58,419 bases of DNA from the NCBI GenBank assembly GCA_964614695.1, contig CAZTMB010000005.1:1-58419 (forward strand). Direction: 5' to 3'. This DNA is from VGXO01 sp964614695. Its GTDB lineage: Bacteria > Planctomycetota > Phycisphaerae > Phycisphaerales > SM1A02. Positions 26,622 through 35,715 of this stretch are shown piece after piece. Both the position numbers and the translations under genes were made by a program. Below the pieces are notes generated by a model, which saw only the letters and a list, made by a program, of their open reading frames with translations, searched no databases and was not told the origin of the DNA. Each line of letters opens with the position of its first letter. Position 1 is the first letter of the stretch.

Positions 26622-27353
26622 ATGAGCCGACTTCCTCGCTCCTCCCGCGATCTCTTCGCCGAGCCCAAGCGGCTTCCGATGGTCGCCGCCTCGATCCTCT
26701 CCGCCGACTTTGCGCGACTCGGCGAGGAGTGTCACGCGGTGCTCGACGCCGGGGCGGACCTGCTGCACATCGACGTGATGGACGGGCACTTCGTTCCGAA
26801 CCTCTCGATGGGGCCGGCGGTCTGCGCCGCGGTGCGGAAGGCGTGCCCGGACACCTACCTCGACGTGCACCTGATGGTGACCGAGCCTGAGAAGTTCGTG
26901 AAGCCCTTCGCCGACGCCGGCGCGGATCACCTGACCTTCCACATCGAGGTGCATCCCGATCCGGCGCCGCTGGCGGCGGCGATTCGCGAGGCGGGGCTTT
27001 CGGTGGGCGTCGCGATCAATCCGGAGACCCCGGTCGATCGGATCCTCCCGGCGGTGGAGGTCGCCGACCTGCTGCTCGTGATGAGCGTGCACCCGGGCTT
27101 CTCCGGTCAGGCGTTCATTCCGGAGGTGCTCGCGAAGGCGTCGCGGCTCGCCACGATGCTTCGGGAGGACCAGCGGCTCGAGATCGACGGCGGCGTGACC
27201 GCGACGACGTCGGCGGCGTGCCGCGAACACGGGATCGACGTGCTCGTCACCGCGTCGGCCCTCTTCGGATCGAGGGACTACGCCGCCGAGATCGGGGCGA
27301 TTCGCGGCGACGTCATGCGGGCCGCGGCGACGGATCCGGTTCGAACCGGCTGA
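26622..27353 (+). CDS. rpe: Ribulose-phosphate 3-epimerase
   Basis: Interconverts ribulose 5-phosphate and xylulose 5-phosphate. 243 residues. A non-conserved 20-residue N-terminus precedes the TIM barrel. VAASILSADFARLGEE, LLHIDVMDGHFVPNLSMGP (metal ligands), DVHLMVTEPEKFV, MSVHPGFSGQAFIP and the phosphate-binding LEIDGGV are all present. The SN motif that usually precedes the metal-binding loop is unchanged in spirit. The start ATG lies in a 49-bp gap after the thioredoxin-fold gene. A shorter start at the Met of LPMVAAS would remove the extra N-terminus. Confidence 0.96.
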   Translation: MSRLPRSSRDLFAEPKRLPMVAASILSADFARLGEECHAVLDAGADLLHIDVMDGHFVPNLSMGPAVCAAVRKACPDTYLDVHLMVTEPEKFVKPFADAGADHLTFHIEVHPDPAPLAAAIREAGLSVGVAINPETPVDRILPAVEVADLLLVMSVHPGFSGQAFIPEVLAKASRLATMLREDQRLEIDGGVTATTSAACREHGIDVLVTASALFGSRDYAAEIGAIRGDVMRAAATDPVRTG

Positions 27354-27409
27354 ACTTCGAGAACGGCGGCCCGGCGGAAGCGCTGCGGCACGCCCGAGAG
27401 AACCCTGCC

Positions 27410-28258
27410 TTGGAACCCACCGCGACCGCTGCCGACACGCCGACCGTCGAGACGATCCCCGCGAAGAAGGGCGTGCCGGAGGGGCTTTGGATTCGCTGCT
27501 CCGGCTGCGGCGAGACGATCTTCCGCAAGACCTTCGAGGCGAACCATCGCGTCTGCCCGAAGTGCCGCCATCACGGGCGCCTGAGCGCGAGGGAGCGGGT
27601 GGCGCAACTGGCCGATCCCGGCACGTTCGAGCCCCTGCACGCGGACATGGCGCCGGCGGATCCGCTCACCTTCACCGATCTCGTGCCGTATCGCGACCGC
27701 ATCGTCGAGAGCCAGCGGAAGACCGGGCAGAACGATGGCGTGCAGGTCGGTTCGGCGTTCATCAAGGGCCGCAAGGTCGTGCTTGCCTGCATGGACTTCA
27801 CCTTCATGGGCGGCTCGATGGGGTCGGTCATCGGCGAGAAGGTGACTCGCGCGATCGAGCTCGCGACGAACCGCGACTGGCCGCTGGTGGTCGTCAGCTG
27901 TTCGGGCGGCGCCCGCATGCAGGAGTCGGGCTTCTCGCTCATGCAGATGGCGAAGACCTCCGCGGCGCTCGCGAGGTTCGACGACGCGGGCGGCCTGTTC
28001 ATCTCGGTGCTCGCCGATCCCACCACCGGCGGCGTCACCGCGAGCTTCGCGATGCTCGGCGACGTGATCATCGCCGAACCGAAGGCGCTCATCGGCTTCG
28101 CCGGGCCTCGGGTGATCGCCCAGACGATCCGCCAGGAGCTTCCTCCGGGCTTTCAGACCTCGGAGTTCCTCCGCGACTCGGGCTTTGTCGATCGGATCGT
28201 CGATCGTGCGGACCTTCGAAGCGAGATCAGCCGCCTCATCGACTACGCCGGCAAGTGA
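27410..28258 (+). CDS. accD: Acetyl-CoA carboxylase carboxyltransferase beta subunit
   Basis: Transfers carboxyl from biotin to acetyl-CoA for fatty-acid synthesis, with AccA. About 282 residues from a TTG start (27410) that has GAGAG 6-10 nt upstream. There is no in-frame ATG or GTG between the rpe stop and the conserved region, so a non-ATG start is needed. The N-terminal zinc ribbon CSGCGETIFRK ... HRVCPKC is followed by the crotonase-like domain (VLACMDFTFMGGSMGSVIGEK, SGGARMQESGFSLMQM, DPTTGGVTASFAMLGD, ALIGFAGPRVI). The stop overlaps the lnt start (GTGA at 28255-28258), so lnt translation is coupled to it. Confidence 0.96.
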   Translation: MEPTATAADTPTVETIPAKKGVPEGLWIRCSGCGETIFRKTFEANHRVCPKCRHHGRLSARERVAQLADPGTFEPLHADMAPADPLTFTDLVPYRDRIVESQRKTGQNDGVQVGSAFIKGRKVVLACMDFTFMGGSMGSVIGEKVTRAIELATNRDWPLVVVSCSGGARMQESGFSLMQMAKTSAALARFDDAGGLFISVLADPTTGGVTASFAMLGDVIIAEPKALIGFAGPRVIAQTIRQELPPGFQTSEFLRDSGFVDRIVDRADLRSEISRLIDYAGK

Positions 28259-29970
28259 GCGATTCCACAGTCCGAATCGCGTCGAGCGCCCCGCCGCGAG
28301 CCGAGGGATCCGGCGCGATCCCCACGCTGGCGCTGCTGGTGGCCGCGGCGATCTGCCGCTGGCTCGCGTTCCATCCGCCGGCAGTGCCGCTGCTCGCGGT
28401 CGCCTGGCTGGCGCTCGCCGCGATCGCCGCCGTTCGGGCCCGCTCGACCGCGTGGCTGCTGGCGGGGGCGTTCACGATCGACCTCCTGTGGTGGCTTGAA
28501 GTCGAGCGATGGGTCTCGGACATCTCGACCGCGGGATATCCGGTGCTCTGCGGATACCTCGCGCTCTGGGGCGTCGCCTTCGCGTGGCTCGTCCGCCGCT
28601 TCGCGGGTCGAGCGCCGACGTCGCGGCTGCCGCTGTGGATCGTGCTGCCGATCGTGGCGGTGGCGCTCGACTTCCTCCGAGGCGAACTCGTCTTCGGCGG
28701 CTACCCGTGGTACGAGGCCGGGCAGGCGCTGGTCGGATGGAACACCGCCGCGCAGTCGGCGGATCTTCTCGGCGCCAGGGGTCTGACGATCATCGTCGCG
28801 GTCTTCGCAGGCGCCTTCGCCGAGATCGCGCGGCCTCGATCCCGCGGACTCCGCTCGCTGCTCGGCGCCATGCCCGTGCTGCTCGCGATTGCGATCGGAA
28901 CGCTCGCGTACGGAAGCTGGCGCCTCAAGCAGGCCGAGTCGCTTCCGACGCTCGGACGGTTCCTCGCGATTCAGACTGCGCTTCCGATCGACAACAAGAT
29001 CGGATGGTCGCCGCAGCGGCAGATCGAGGACGTCCCGGAGTTCGCGAGGCTCACCTTGGCCGCGTGGGAGGCTGCCGGGCCGCCGATCGATCTCGTCGTC
29101 TGGCCCGAGACCATGCTGCCGGGCTTCGGGCTCGACCCCGCGACGCTCTCGATGCTCGAGGAGGGCGGCTTCTTTCCGGGCCGGTTCTTCGGAGAGATCG
29201 CCCACGGCATCGCCGAGCGGACCGGGGTGCCGCTGCTCGTGGGTAGTCCTTCGTACGTCGGGCTTCGCGAGGATGGCGATCGTTGGGCGTGGGACGACCA
29301 CTTCAACAGCGTGTATCTCGTGCCGCCGACGCCGATCGGCGAGTCGGAACCGCCGCGCTACGACAAGCTCGTGCTGACGCCCTTCGGCGAGACGATGCCG
29401 GGCATCTCGCGCTTCGAGTGGCTCGAGCAGGCCCTGCTCGACTTCGGGGCCCGCGGCATGTCGTTCGATCTCTCCGCGGGCGAGTCGGCCGTCCGATTCG
29501 AACTCTCGACGGCGAGTGGAGAGACCGTCCGCATCGCCACGCCGATCTGCTTCGAGGCGACCGTTTCGTGGCTCTGCCGCCGGCTGGTCTGGTCGGATGG
29601 AGCGCGGGCGGTCGATCTCCTCGTCAACACCAGCAACGACGGCTGGCTCGGCAGCGACGATGCGGCCCGGTGGACCCATCTGCGGCTCGCTTCGCTTCGC
29701 GCGATCGAGAACCGCACGCCCATGCTTCGCGCCGTCAACACCGGCTACAGCGCGGGGATCGACTCGAGCGGCCGAATCGTGGCCGGACGCGAAGGCGGAG
29801 ATCGCCTCGGGACGGCGGCCAGTTGGGTCGTCGCCCAACTGCCTCGCGACGATCGCTCGCCGATCTTCGCCTTCGTCGGCGATCGCTGGGCGTGGGGCCT
29901 TGTGCTTGCCGTGGGCTTGGGCTGGATGGCGACGCGATCGAGGTCGGCGGTCGTCGTCGCGAAGTCCTGA
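28255..29970 (+). CDS. lnt: Apolipoprotein N-acyltransferase
   Basis: Inner-membrane enzyme adding the third acyl chain to bacterial lipoproteins. 571 residues from GTG. The N-terminal 220 residues hold about seven hydrophobic helices. Residues about 230-545 are the nitrilase-like domain with the catalytic triad Glu285 (VVWPETMLPG), Lys371 (DKLVLTPFGE) and Cys432 (PICFEATVS). LLVNTSNDGWLG and the final transmembrane helix (WGLVLAVGLGWMA) complete the family pattern. Its presence supports a diderm-type lipoprotein pathway, and the two predicted lipoproteins in this window are plausible substrates. Confidence 0.95.
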   Translation: MSDSTVRIASSAPPRAEGSGAIPTLALLVAAAICRWLAFHPPAVPLLAVAWLALAAIAAVRARSTAWLLAGAFTIDLLWWLEVERWVSDISTAGYPVLCGYLALWGVAFAWLVRRFAGRAPTSRLPLWIVLPIVAVALDFLRGELVFGGYPWYEAGQALVGWNTAAQSADLLGARGLTIIVAVFAGAFAEIARPRSRGLRSLLGAMPVLLAIAIGTLAYGSWRLKQAESLPTLGRFLAIQTALPIDNKIGWSPQRQIEDVPEFARLTLAAWEAAGPPIDLVVWPETMLPGFGLDPATLSMLEEGGFFPGRFFGEIAHGIAERTGVPLLVGSPSYVGLREDGDRWAWDDHFNSVYLVPPTPIGESEPPRYDKLVLTPFGETMPGISRFEWLEQALLDFGARGMSFDLSAGESAVRFELSTASGETVRIATPICFEATVSWLCRRLVWSDGARAVDLLVNTSNDGWLGSDDAARWTHLRLASLRAIENRTPMLRAVNTGYSAGIDSSGRIVAGREGGDRLGTAASWVVAQLPRDDRSPIFAFVGDRWAWGLVLAVGLGWMATRSRSAVVVAKS

Positions 29971-30071
29971 GCAAAGTCCGGAGCGAAGACCCGCGGGATT
30001 CAGGTCGGTCGCGCGAGGCGACCGATACCGAACGTCTCGCGACGGACCTGCTTTCGTCGCCCCGCCCGTGC

Positions 30072-30217
30072 CACCGACCCTGCACCGACCCTGCNNNNNN
30101 NNNNNNNNNNNNNNNNNNNNNNNNNNNNNNNNNNNNNNNNNNNNNNNNNNNNNNNNNNNNNNNNNNNNNNNNNNNNNNNNNNNNNNNNNNNNNNCACCGA
30201 CCCTGCACCGACCCTGC
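30072..30217. other. Assembly gap (100 N) with identical 23-bp flanks at a tandem repeat
   Basis: Ns occupy 30095-30194. The 23 bases on each side (30072-30094 and 30195-30217) are identical and consist of two copies of an 11-bp unit (CACCGACCCTG). The contig ends probably overlap here, so the true repeat number is uncertain. No gene is interrupted. Confidence 0.9.
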
Positions 30218-30229
30218 GAGGAATCGCCG

Positions 30230-31786
30230 ATGCGCTCGACCGCTCTCCTTCGATCCACGCTCTCCCGAGGCCCTGTCTCCGCGATCGTGCTCGCGAGCGT
30301 CGCCGTCGCGGCAGTCGGCTGCGAGGGTTCCGGCACCCGGTCCTCGCCAAGCCGCCAGGCCTCGACTGGCGGGTTCGATCCCGGCGCGAGCGAATGGGGG
30401 CGTCGTGGACCTCGCCAAGAGGCGTTGCCCGAGCCGCAGCCCTTCGAACAACCGGCGGTTGCCTCGGCGCCGGATCGGGAACCGATGCAGGAGGAGCCGT
30501 GGGTGGTCGCCTCGGAGCCGATGGCGGAACCGAGCCAAGAGGAGCCGCGGGTGGTGGTGGTCGCCGAGGAGTCGTTCGTCGAGGCCGATACCGAGTCCAG
30601 CACCTCGACGCAGACCGATGACGGCTGGATCGGAGACGACCTCCTCGCGGGCGAGGCTGAGGTCGAAGTGATCGAACCGAATCCGGCGGACACGACGCAG
30701 GAGGTCACGCCGCCTCCGCCCGTGCCAGCCCCGACGCGGGTCGCGCAGGAGCCGGCGCCACGCACTCCGGCGGCCTCCGCCGCCGCCTCCACCGCAACGG
30801 TGGTCGCTGCTCGGTCGCCCTCGGAGAACCCCCCGGTCGCCGTTCCGGTCAGCGTCGAGGAACGGGCGATGGCGATCCTTCGCCAAGCCGCGAGGAGCCC
30901 TGATCCGTCGATCCGAGCCAACGCGATCGAGTCGCTGCTGGCGTCGCCCGGCACCCTCGAGGAGGTCGTCACCGCGGGCCTCGTCGACTCGAACCGTGGC
31001 GTTCGCTTCGTCGCGGCGATGTGCATCGGCCGCGCGAGACTCTCCAACCTCTCTCATCTCGTCGAGCCGCTGGTTCGTGATTCGTCGCCGTCGGTCCGGG
31101 CGGCGGCGATCTACGCCCTGCGGCGATGTGGTCGTCCCGCCGATCCCTCGATGATCGCGGGCATGCTGCGAAGCGACGATCCGGAGATCCGCTCGAACGC
31201 CTTTGCGGTGTTGGGCGAGTTGGGTGACCGTTCCGCCGCGCCCATGGTGCGAGAGTCCCTTGGAAACGGCATGCGTCGGGTGAATCCGATCCGGGTTCGC
31301 ATCGTGGAGTTGCAGGGCGCGGAGACCCTCGTGCGGCTTGGGAACGAGGAGGACATCGAGGCGATCCGGGCCGCGCTCTTCGCGCCGGTCGAGCAGGGCG
31401 AACTGAGCATTCTGGCGTGCCAGATCCTCGCGCGGGTGGGCGATCAGTCCTCGGTCCCGATGCTCGAGCGACTGGTCATGGCCTCCGGAACGTCGGCACG
31501 CCCGCCTGAGATTCGCCTCGCGGCCGCGCAGGCGATCGCCGAACTCGGGGCGCGGACCCAGATCGATCTGCTCGCGCTTGCGTCCAATGCCGCCCGCTCG
31601 CCCGACCCGCTCGTGCGGATGCAGGCGGCGTCGGTGCTCGGGCGCCTGGGGGGTTCGGCGGCCGAGAGCGCTCTGGCCTCGATGCTCTCCGATCCGGTCG
31701 AGTCGGTCCGCGTGACTGCTGCCGGGAACCTGCTGCGGCTTGCCGCCGAATCAGCGAACGCCTCTGCCGATCGCCCGATGCGTTGA
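30230..31786 (+). CDS. HEAT-repeat lipoprotein
   Basis: A 518-residue exported protein. A basic and hydrophobic N-terminus ends in the lipobox AVGC (Cys31). Residues about 32-205 are a long acidic, proline- and glutamate-rich linker. Residues about 210-505 form tandem HEAT/PBS-lyase-type helical repeats with the recurring pattern VRFVAAMCIGRARLS, VRAAAIYALRRCG, IRSNAFAVLGELGD, IRLAAAQAIAELG and VRMQAASVLGRLGG. HEAT repeats bind proteins, so it is probably an envelope scaffold. The start has GAGGA upstream. It lies upstream of a coiled-coil membrane gene and the mre cluster. Confidence 0.88.
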   Translation: MRSTALLRSTLSRGPVSAIVLASVAVAAVGCEGSGTRSSPSRQASTGGFDPGASEWGRRGPRQEALPEPQPFEQPAVASAPDREPMQEEPWVVASEPMAEPSQEEPRVVVVAEESFVEADTESSTSTQTDDGWIGDDLLAGEAEVEVIEPNPADTTQEVTPPPPVPAPTRVAQEPAPRTPAASAAASTATVVAARSPSENPPVAVPVSVEERAMAILRQAARSPDPSIRANAIESLLASPGTLEEVVTAGLVDSNRGVRFVAAMCIGRARLSNLSHLVEPLVRDSSPSVRAAAIYALRRCGRPADPSMIAGMLRSDDPEIRSNAFAVLGELGDRSAAPMVRESLGNGMRRVNPIRVRIVELQGAETLVRLGNEEDIEAIRAALFAPVEQGELSILACQILARVGDQSSVPMLERLVMASGTSARPPEIRLAAAQAIAELGARTQIDLLALASNAARSPDPLVRMQAASVLGRLGGSAAESALASMLSDPVESVRVTAAGNLLRLAAESANASADRPMR

Positions 31787-31952
31787 CACTGTTCACGCAC
31801 CCGACTACAACGCCGCGACCGCCGTTTCCGGGGAGTTCTCCCCGCGCGGCAGGGGATTGACCGCCTCGACGCGACGCTGGATGCGTCGTGCCCCGTCGGG
31901 TCTCGTACGGCCGAGCCGTCGGGACCCTCCAGGAAGACCAAGGGAAGCCTCC

Positions 31953-32840
31953 GTGCACATCCTGACCAAGATCCTGATCGTCGTCGTGACCCTGCTCATC
32001 GTGATGCTCGTGCCGCTCGTCATGGTCAACGCGACGAACGAGGCGAGTTTCAAGTCGAGGTTCCAGGCAGCTCAGGCGGAGAACGCTTCGCTTCAGGCGC
32101 AAACCGTCGCGGCGAGCAACGCGCGACTGGCCTCCGAAGCCGCGCTCGGAGCGCAGGTTCGGACGCTTGAAGCGGAGGCCGGCGCCGTTCGCCAGCAGTT
32201 GGAGGCCAGGGCAGCGGAAGCCCGCCGCCTGCAGGGCGAGTTGGATCGCTCCACGTCGATGATGGCCGGCATGGCATCGACCCTCAGCCAGATCGAGCAG
32301 ACCGGCAAGGCGAACGTCAAGATCACCGAGGGGCTCATCGCCGAAGCCGACGCGCTTCGCAAGCGGGAGACCCAGCTGTCCGAGCGAACCGTTGCCCTCG
32401 AGCAGCAGGTCGCCGACCTTCGCGATACCGAGGGCGTGCTCCGCGCGGAGATCTTCAAGCTTCAGGAGCAGTTGAAGGAGGCCACCGATCAGCGTGATCG
32501 CGACGCGGCCACGATTGCCCGCTACGAGGCGTCGGTTGGATCGCTCCACACTGCGGCGGCAGGCGAGGTTCGGCGTGTCGCCGACCGCAATCTTCGGGCG
32601 AAGGTCGTCAAGGTGATCGACGATCCCGCGGGCAAGCTCGCCTCGATCGACGCGGGCGAGCGCGACGGCGTGCAGGCGGGCTGGGTGCTCACGATCTCCG
32701 ACGGCACGAACTACATCGCGAACCTCCGCGTGATCGAGGTGGACGTCAACCGAGCGGTCGGGCTGGTCGAGCTCGAGGATCCCGCGGCGGGTCGCGTCGT
32801 GGCGGCGGGTCAGACCGCCATCGCCCGACAGGGCGAGTAA
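31953..32840 (+). CDS. Membrane-anchored coiled-coil protein upstream of mreBCD
   Basis: A 295-residue protein from GTG with AAGGGAAG upstream. One N-terminal transmembrane helix (residues about 4-27, ILTKILIVVVTLLIVMLVPL) is followed by a long alanine- and glutamine-rich coiled coil (about 30-215). A C-terminal beta-rich domain of about 75 residues ends the chain (AKVVKVIDDPAGKLASIDAG, VQAGWVLTISDG). The tail resembles the compact C-terminal domains found in FlgT- and MreC-like proteins (the 'stable under G-D-G-V' beta fold), but no named family is assigned. Position, just before a small membrane protein and mreB, suggests a role in envelope shape or division. Function unknown. Confidence 0.8.
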   Translation: MHILTKILIVVVTLLIVMLVPLVMVNATNEASFKSRFQAAQAENASLQAQTVAASNARLASEAALGAQVRTLEAEAGAVRQQLEARAAEARRLQGELDRSTSMMAGMASTLSQIEQTGKANVKITEGLIAEADALRKRETQLSERTVALEQQVADLRDTEGVLRAEIFKLQEQLKEATDQRDRDAATIARYEASVGSLHTAAAGEVRRVADRNLRAKVVKVIDDPAGKLASIDAGERDGVQAGWVLTISDGTNYIANLRVIEVDVNRAVGLVELEDPAAGRVVAAGQTAIARQGE

Positions 32841-32877
32841 GGCTTTCTCGACCCACCGACCCACGGAGATCTCCCTC

Positions 32878-33072
32878 ATGGCTCTCTTGCGATCCGGATC
32901 GAACCGCGGCTCCTCCGCCTCCGGCGGCGAGATGTCGATCTACACCGCCCTGCTCGGCGTGGCCGCATTCGTCCTCCTCGTCAGCGTCGTCTGGGTAGCG
33001 CTGGCCAACATGGCGCAGACCGAAGCCGGTGGTGGCGGTGGCTCGATGTTCGGCCTCGTTTCCTCTCGCTGA
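32878..33072 (+). CDS. Small single-helix membrane protein
   Basis: A 64-residue protein. It has a polar basic N-terminus, one transmembrane helix at about residues 21-46 (YTALLGVAAFVLLVSVVWVAL) and a glycine-rich tail. The ATG at 32878 has GGAG 9 nt upstream. It follows the coiled-coil gene by 37 bp and is probably cotranscribed with it. It has no recognised family. Confidence 0.7.
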   Translation: MALLRSGSNRGSSASGGEMSIYTALLGVAAFVLLVSVVWVALANMAQTEAGGGGGSMFGLVSSR

Positions 33073-33108
33073 CGCCTGGCGACCGCCGGACGGCGTCGCT
33101 TCCGGGTG

Positions 33109-33114
33109 TATCAT
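33109..33114 (+). promoter_or_regulatory. Predicted -10 box of mreB
   Basis: TATCAT within TGTATCAT, about 73 nt before the GTG start, in the 115-bp spacer after the small membrane gene. Confidence 0.4.
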
Positions 33115-33187
33115 CGCCAGTTCGTCCGGCGCGTCCGCCGATCGTGCGGTCTCGGCGTCGCCGTAGTGGGCCGTCCGGCCCGAGGGA

Positions 33188-34249
33188 GTGCTGCCGTTGA
33201 TCCTCGGCTCGATGATGGGGTGGTTTCGGGTCGACATGGGGATCGACCTCGGCACGTGCAACACGCTCGTCTGCGTTCGCGGCGAAGGCATCGTCCTCGA
33301 TGAGCCCTCGGTCGTTGCGGTGCGGAAGGGGACCAATCAGGTTCTGAACGGCGGGACGGCGGTGGGTGTCGCCGCGAAGGCGATGCTCGGCAAGACGCCC
33401 GGCTCGATCAGCGCGATCCGCCCGCTCAAGGACGGCGTGATCAGCGACTTCCAGATCACCGAGGCGATGCTGAGCTACTTCATTCGCAAGGTCCAGGCGC
33501 GGCGTTGGCTGCTCGGTCCGCGGGTCGTGATCGCGGTGCCTTCGGGAATCACCGCGGTCGAGAAGCGGGCGGTGATCGACTCGGCGGAACGTGCTGGCGC
33601 GAGCCGCGTGTTCCTCGTCGAAGAGCCGATGGCCGCCGGGATCGGTGCGGGGCTTCCGATCGCGGAGCCTCGAGCAAGCATGATCGTCGACATCGGCGGT
33701 GGCACCACCGAGGTCGCGATCATGAGTCTTGCCGACATCGCGAACTGCCAGTCGGTCCGCGTCGCGGGCGACGACTTCGACGAGGCGATCATCAACCACA
33801 TGAAGCGGACCTACTCGCTGACGATCGGCGAGCAGACCGCCGAGCGGATCAAGATCGAGATCGGCTCTGCGGCCCCGGTGGGCGAGGAGCTCACCATGGA
33901 GGTCAAGGGACGCGACATGGTGACGGGGCTCCCGCGCAAGACGGTCGTCACGAGCGAGGAGATCCGAGACGCGCTTCGAGAGCCGCTCAATCAGATCATC
34001 GACGCGGTCATGAAGACCCTCGAGACGGCGGAGCCGGAACTCTCGGCCGACCTCGTCGAGACGGGCATCACGCTTGCCGGCGGCGGCGCACTGCTTCGTG
34101 GCATCGATCGAGTGATCTCGAGCGCGACCGGGCTCGAGACGATCATCGCCGACGATCCGCTGACCTGCGTCGCGCGCGGCACGAGCATCTACCTCGAGAA
34201 CCTCGAGCAGTACCAGTCGACGCTCGAGTCCGATCGCGACGACTTCTGA
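33188..34249 (+). CDS. mreB: Rod-shape-determining actin homologue
   Basis: Bacterial actin that organises lateral wall synthesis. About 353 residues from GTG at 33188. ATGs at 33212 and 33215 are alternatives, and the GTG gives the hydrophobic membrane-binding N-terminus typical of MreB. Phosphate-1 loop GIDLGTCNTLV (Cys where most have Ala), SGITAVEKRAVIDSAERAGA, VDIGGGTTEVAIMSL, AERIKIEIGSA and LAGGGALLRGID are the actin-fold motifs. It begins the mreB-mreC-mreD set, with 28 bp to mreC. Confidence 0.97.
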   Translation: MLPLILGSMMGWFRVDMGIDLGTCNTLVCVRGEGIVLDEPSVVAVRKGTNQVLNGGTAVGVAAKAMLGKTPGSISAIRPLKDGVISDFQITEAMLSYFIRKVQARRWLLGPRVVIAVPSGITAVEKRAVIDSAERAGASRVFLVEEPMAAGIGAGLPIAEPRASMIVDIGGGTTEVAIMSLADIANCQSVRVAGDDFDEAIINHMKRTYSLTIGEQTAERIKIEIGSAAPVGEELTMEVKGRDMVTGLPRKTVVTSEEIRDALREPLNQIIDAVMKTLETAEPELSADLVETGITLAGGGALLRGIDRVISSATGLETIIADDPLTCVARGTSIYLENLEQYQSTLESDRDDF

Positions 34250-34277
34250 TCGTTCCACGGGCGGGGAGGCGACGCCG

Positions 34278-35108
34278 ATGGCGTGGATCGAACGCGTGCG
34301 GACGCCGCTGATCCCCGCGACGGTCGTCGCCGCGCTCGCGTTTGCGCCGCCGGCGTGGCTCGGCTGGTCCGCCGAGGTCGGCGCGGTCCTGTGGATTCCG
34401 CTCAACCCGATCGCGCACGTCGCGGCGTCCGCCCGAGCGTGGCTGCGCCCGCCTCGCCCCGACCTTCCCCCGGTCGAGGTGGAAGCGCTTCTGGAGGAGC
34501 GCGACACCCTGCGGGCGCTCGCCACGCGGCTGCGAATCGAACTCGATCTTGCGGAGGCGGAGCTGGCGGCGCTCGAAGGCGAGCCTCGTCCGTCGCGAGC
34601 CGGATCGTCGCCGCTGGCCGCGACGGTGCTCGTCGTCGAGACCGACGGTCGCATGCGGCTGAACAAAGGTCTGCGTCATGGCGTCGCCGCGGGCGATCCG
34701 GTCGTCGAAGGCGGGGAGATCCTCGTCGGACGCATCGCCGATCCGCCCGGTGGCGCGTGGTCCATGGTGGTGCCAGCCGAGCATCGCGCCGCGGGCACGC
34801 TTCGAGCAAGGCTCTCGGCGAACGACGATCCTTCCGGCGAGGCGACGCTGGTGCTGCTCGAACCGCTCGGCGACGGATGGCGAGCGGAGACCGACGAAGG
34901 CTTCGCCAACCCGGGCGCGACGCTGCGGCTCGACGATCCCGCCTGGCCTTCGAGTGCGCAAGGACTGCTCCTTGGGCGAGTGTCCCAGGTGCGTCGGATC
35001 GACCAGCGTCCACTGCTCGTCGAGATCGCCGTCAAGCCGGCGTGGGATGCCGGAGCTTCGGCGACCCTCGTGGTGCGGCGAGCCTCGACGGCGGAGGTCG
35101 GTCCGTGA
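34278..35108 (+). CDS. mreC: Rod-shape-determining protein MreC
   Basis: A 276-residue membrane protein. One transmembrane segment lies near residues 12-48 and a helical coiled coil at about 62-100 (VEALLEERDTLRALATRLRIELDLAEAEL). The two beta domains typical of MreC follow (GLRHGVAAGDPVVEGGEILVGRIAD). It links MreB to the wall-synthesis enzymes in the periplasm. Identity is low, so position between mreB and mreD matters. Its TGA overlaps the mreD start. Confidence 0.88.
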   Translation: MAWIERVRTPLIPATVVAALAFAPPAWLGWSAEVGAVLWIPLNPIAHVAASARAWLRPPRPDLPPVEVEALLEERDTLRALATRLRIELDLAEAELAALEGEPRPSRAGSSPLAATVLVVETDGRMRLNKGLRHGVAAGDPVVEGGEILVGRIADPPGGAWSMVVPAEHRAAGTLRARLSANDDPSGEATLVLLEPLGDGWRAETDEGFANPGATLRLDDPAWPSSAQGLLLGRVSQVRRIDQRPLLVEIAVKPAWDAGASATLVVRRASTAEVGP

Positions 35109-35680
35109 ACTGGCTTCTGTTCGCGCCGCTCGCGGTGATCCTGATCGTGCTCGACGCGAGCTTCATGCCCGTCCTTCGGATCGACGAGGTGTGGCCGCAG
35201 TGGACGCCGGGGCTCGTGGTCTTCGTGGCGATGTGGGCTCCGAGACCCACCGTGCTCTGGGCGGCGTTTCTGACCGGTCTCTTTCGCGACCTCTCGCGCC
35301 CCGAGGTCGCTGGAGACCTCGAGGCGATCCGCGTGATCGGCCCCGAGGCGCTGGGCTGGCTGTTCGGGGCGATCTTCGTGCTCGCGGTGCGTCGCTCGCT
35401 GCTGCGACGACATCCGGCCGCGGTCGGTGCCGCGACCTTCGCGTTTCTGGTGCTTGCGACGCTCGTGTGGGGCGCGATCTGGGCGATCCGCGGTCTGCTG
35501 CCGGGCAGCGTCGAGCCGTGGCCTCCCGGCGACGCGATCTCGGCGGTGGGCGCGCGACTGGTGGGCGATGCCTACAGCGGGCTGGCCGCGATCCCTCTCG
35601 CCTGGTCGCTCGCGAGGCTGCGTCCCTGGTGGGGATTCCCCGGCGCCGTGTGGCAGGCGCCGGCGACGCGCCGGTTCTGA
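35105..35680 (+). CDS. mreD: Rod-shape-determining protein MreD
   Basis: A 191-residue inner-membrane protein starting at GTG, in a GTGA overlap with the mreC stop (35105-35108). About five hydrophobic segments are seen. The central GLFRDLSRPEVAGDLEAIRVIGPEALGW loop matches the MreD pattern (G-L-x-x-D-x). Translation is coupled to mreC. Confidence 0.85.
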   Translation: MNWLLFAPLAVILIVLDASFMPVLRIDEVWPQWTPGLVVFVAMWAPRPTVLWAAFLTGLFRDLSRPEVAGDLEAIRVIGPEALGWLFGAIFVLAVRRSLLRRHPAAVGAATFAFLVLATLVWGAIWAIRGLLPGSVEPWPPGDAISAVGARLVGDAYSGLAAIPLAWSLARLRPWWGFPGAVWQAPATRRF

Positions 35681-35703
35681 ATCGTGTCGCATCACGCCGC
35701 GGG

Positions 35704-35709
35704 TACATT
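35704..35709 (+). promoter_or_regulatory. Predicted -10 box of the GlmU-like gene
   Basis: TACATT ends 6 nt before the ATG at 35716. The 6 bases include GGAG, but directly against the ATG, which is too close for a normal ribosome site. Confidence 0.35.
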
Positions 35710-35715
35710 CCGGAG

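Noticed and set aside
28243..31047. Long minus-strand frames reading through the N gap at 30095.
   Set aside because: They run across the Ns and overlap lnt and the HEAT-repeat gene. There is no coding evidence.
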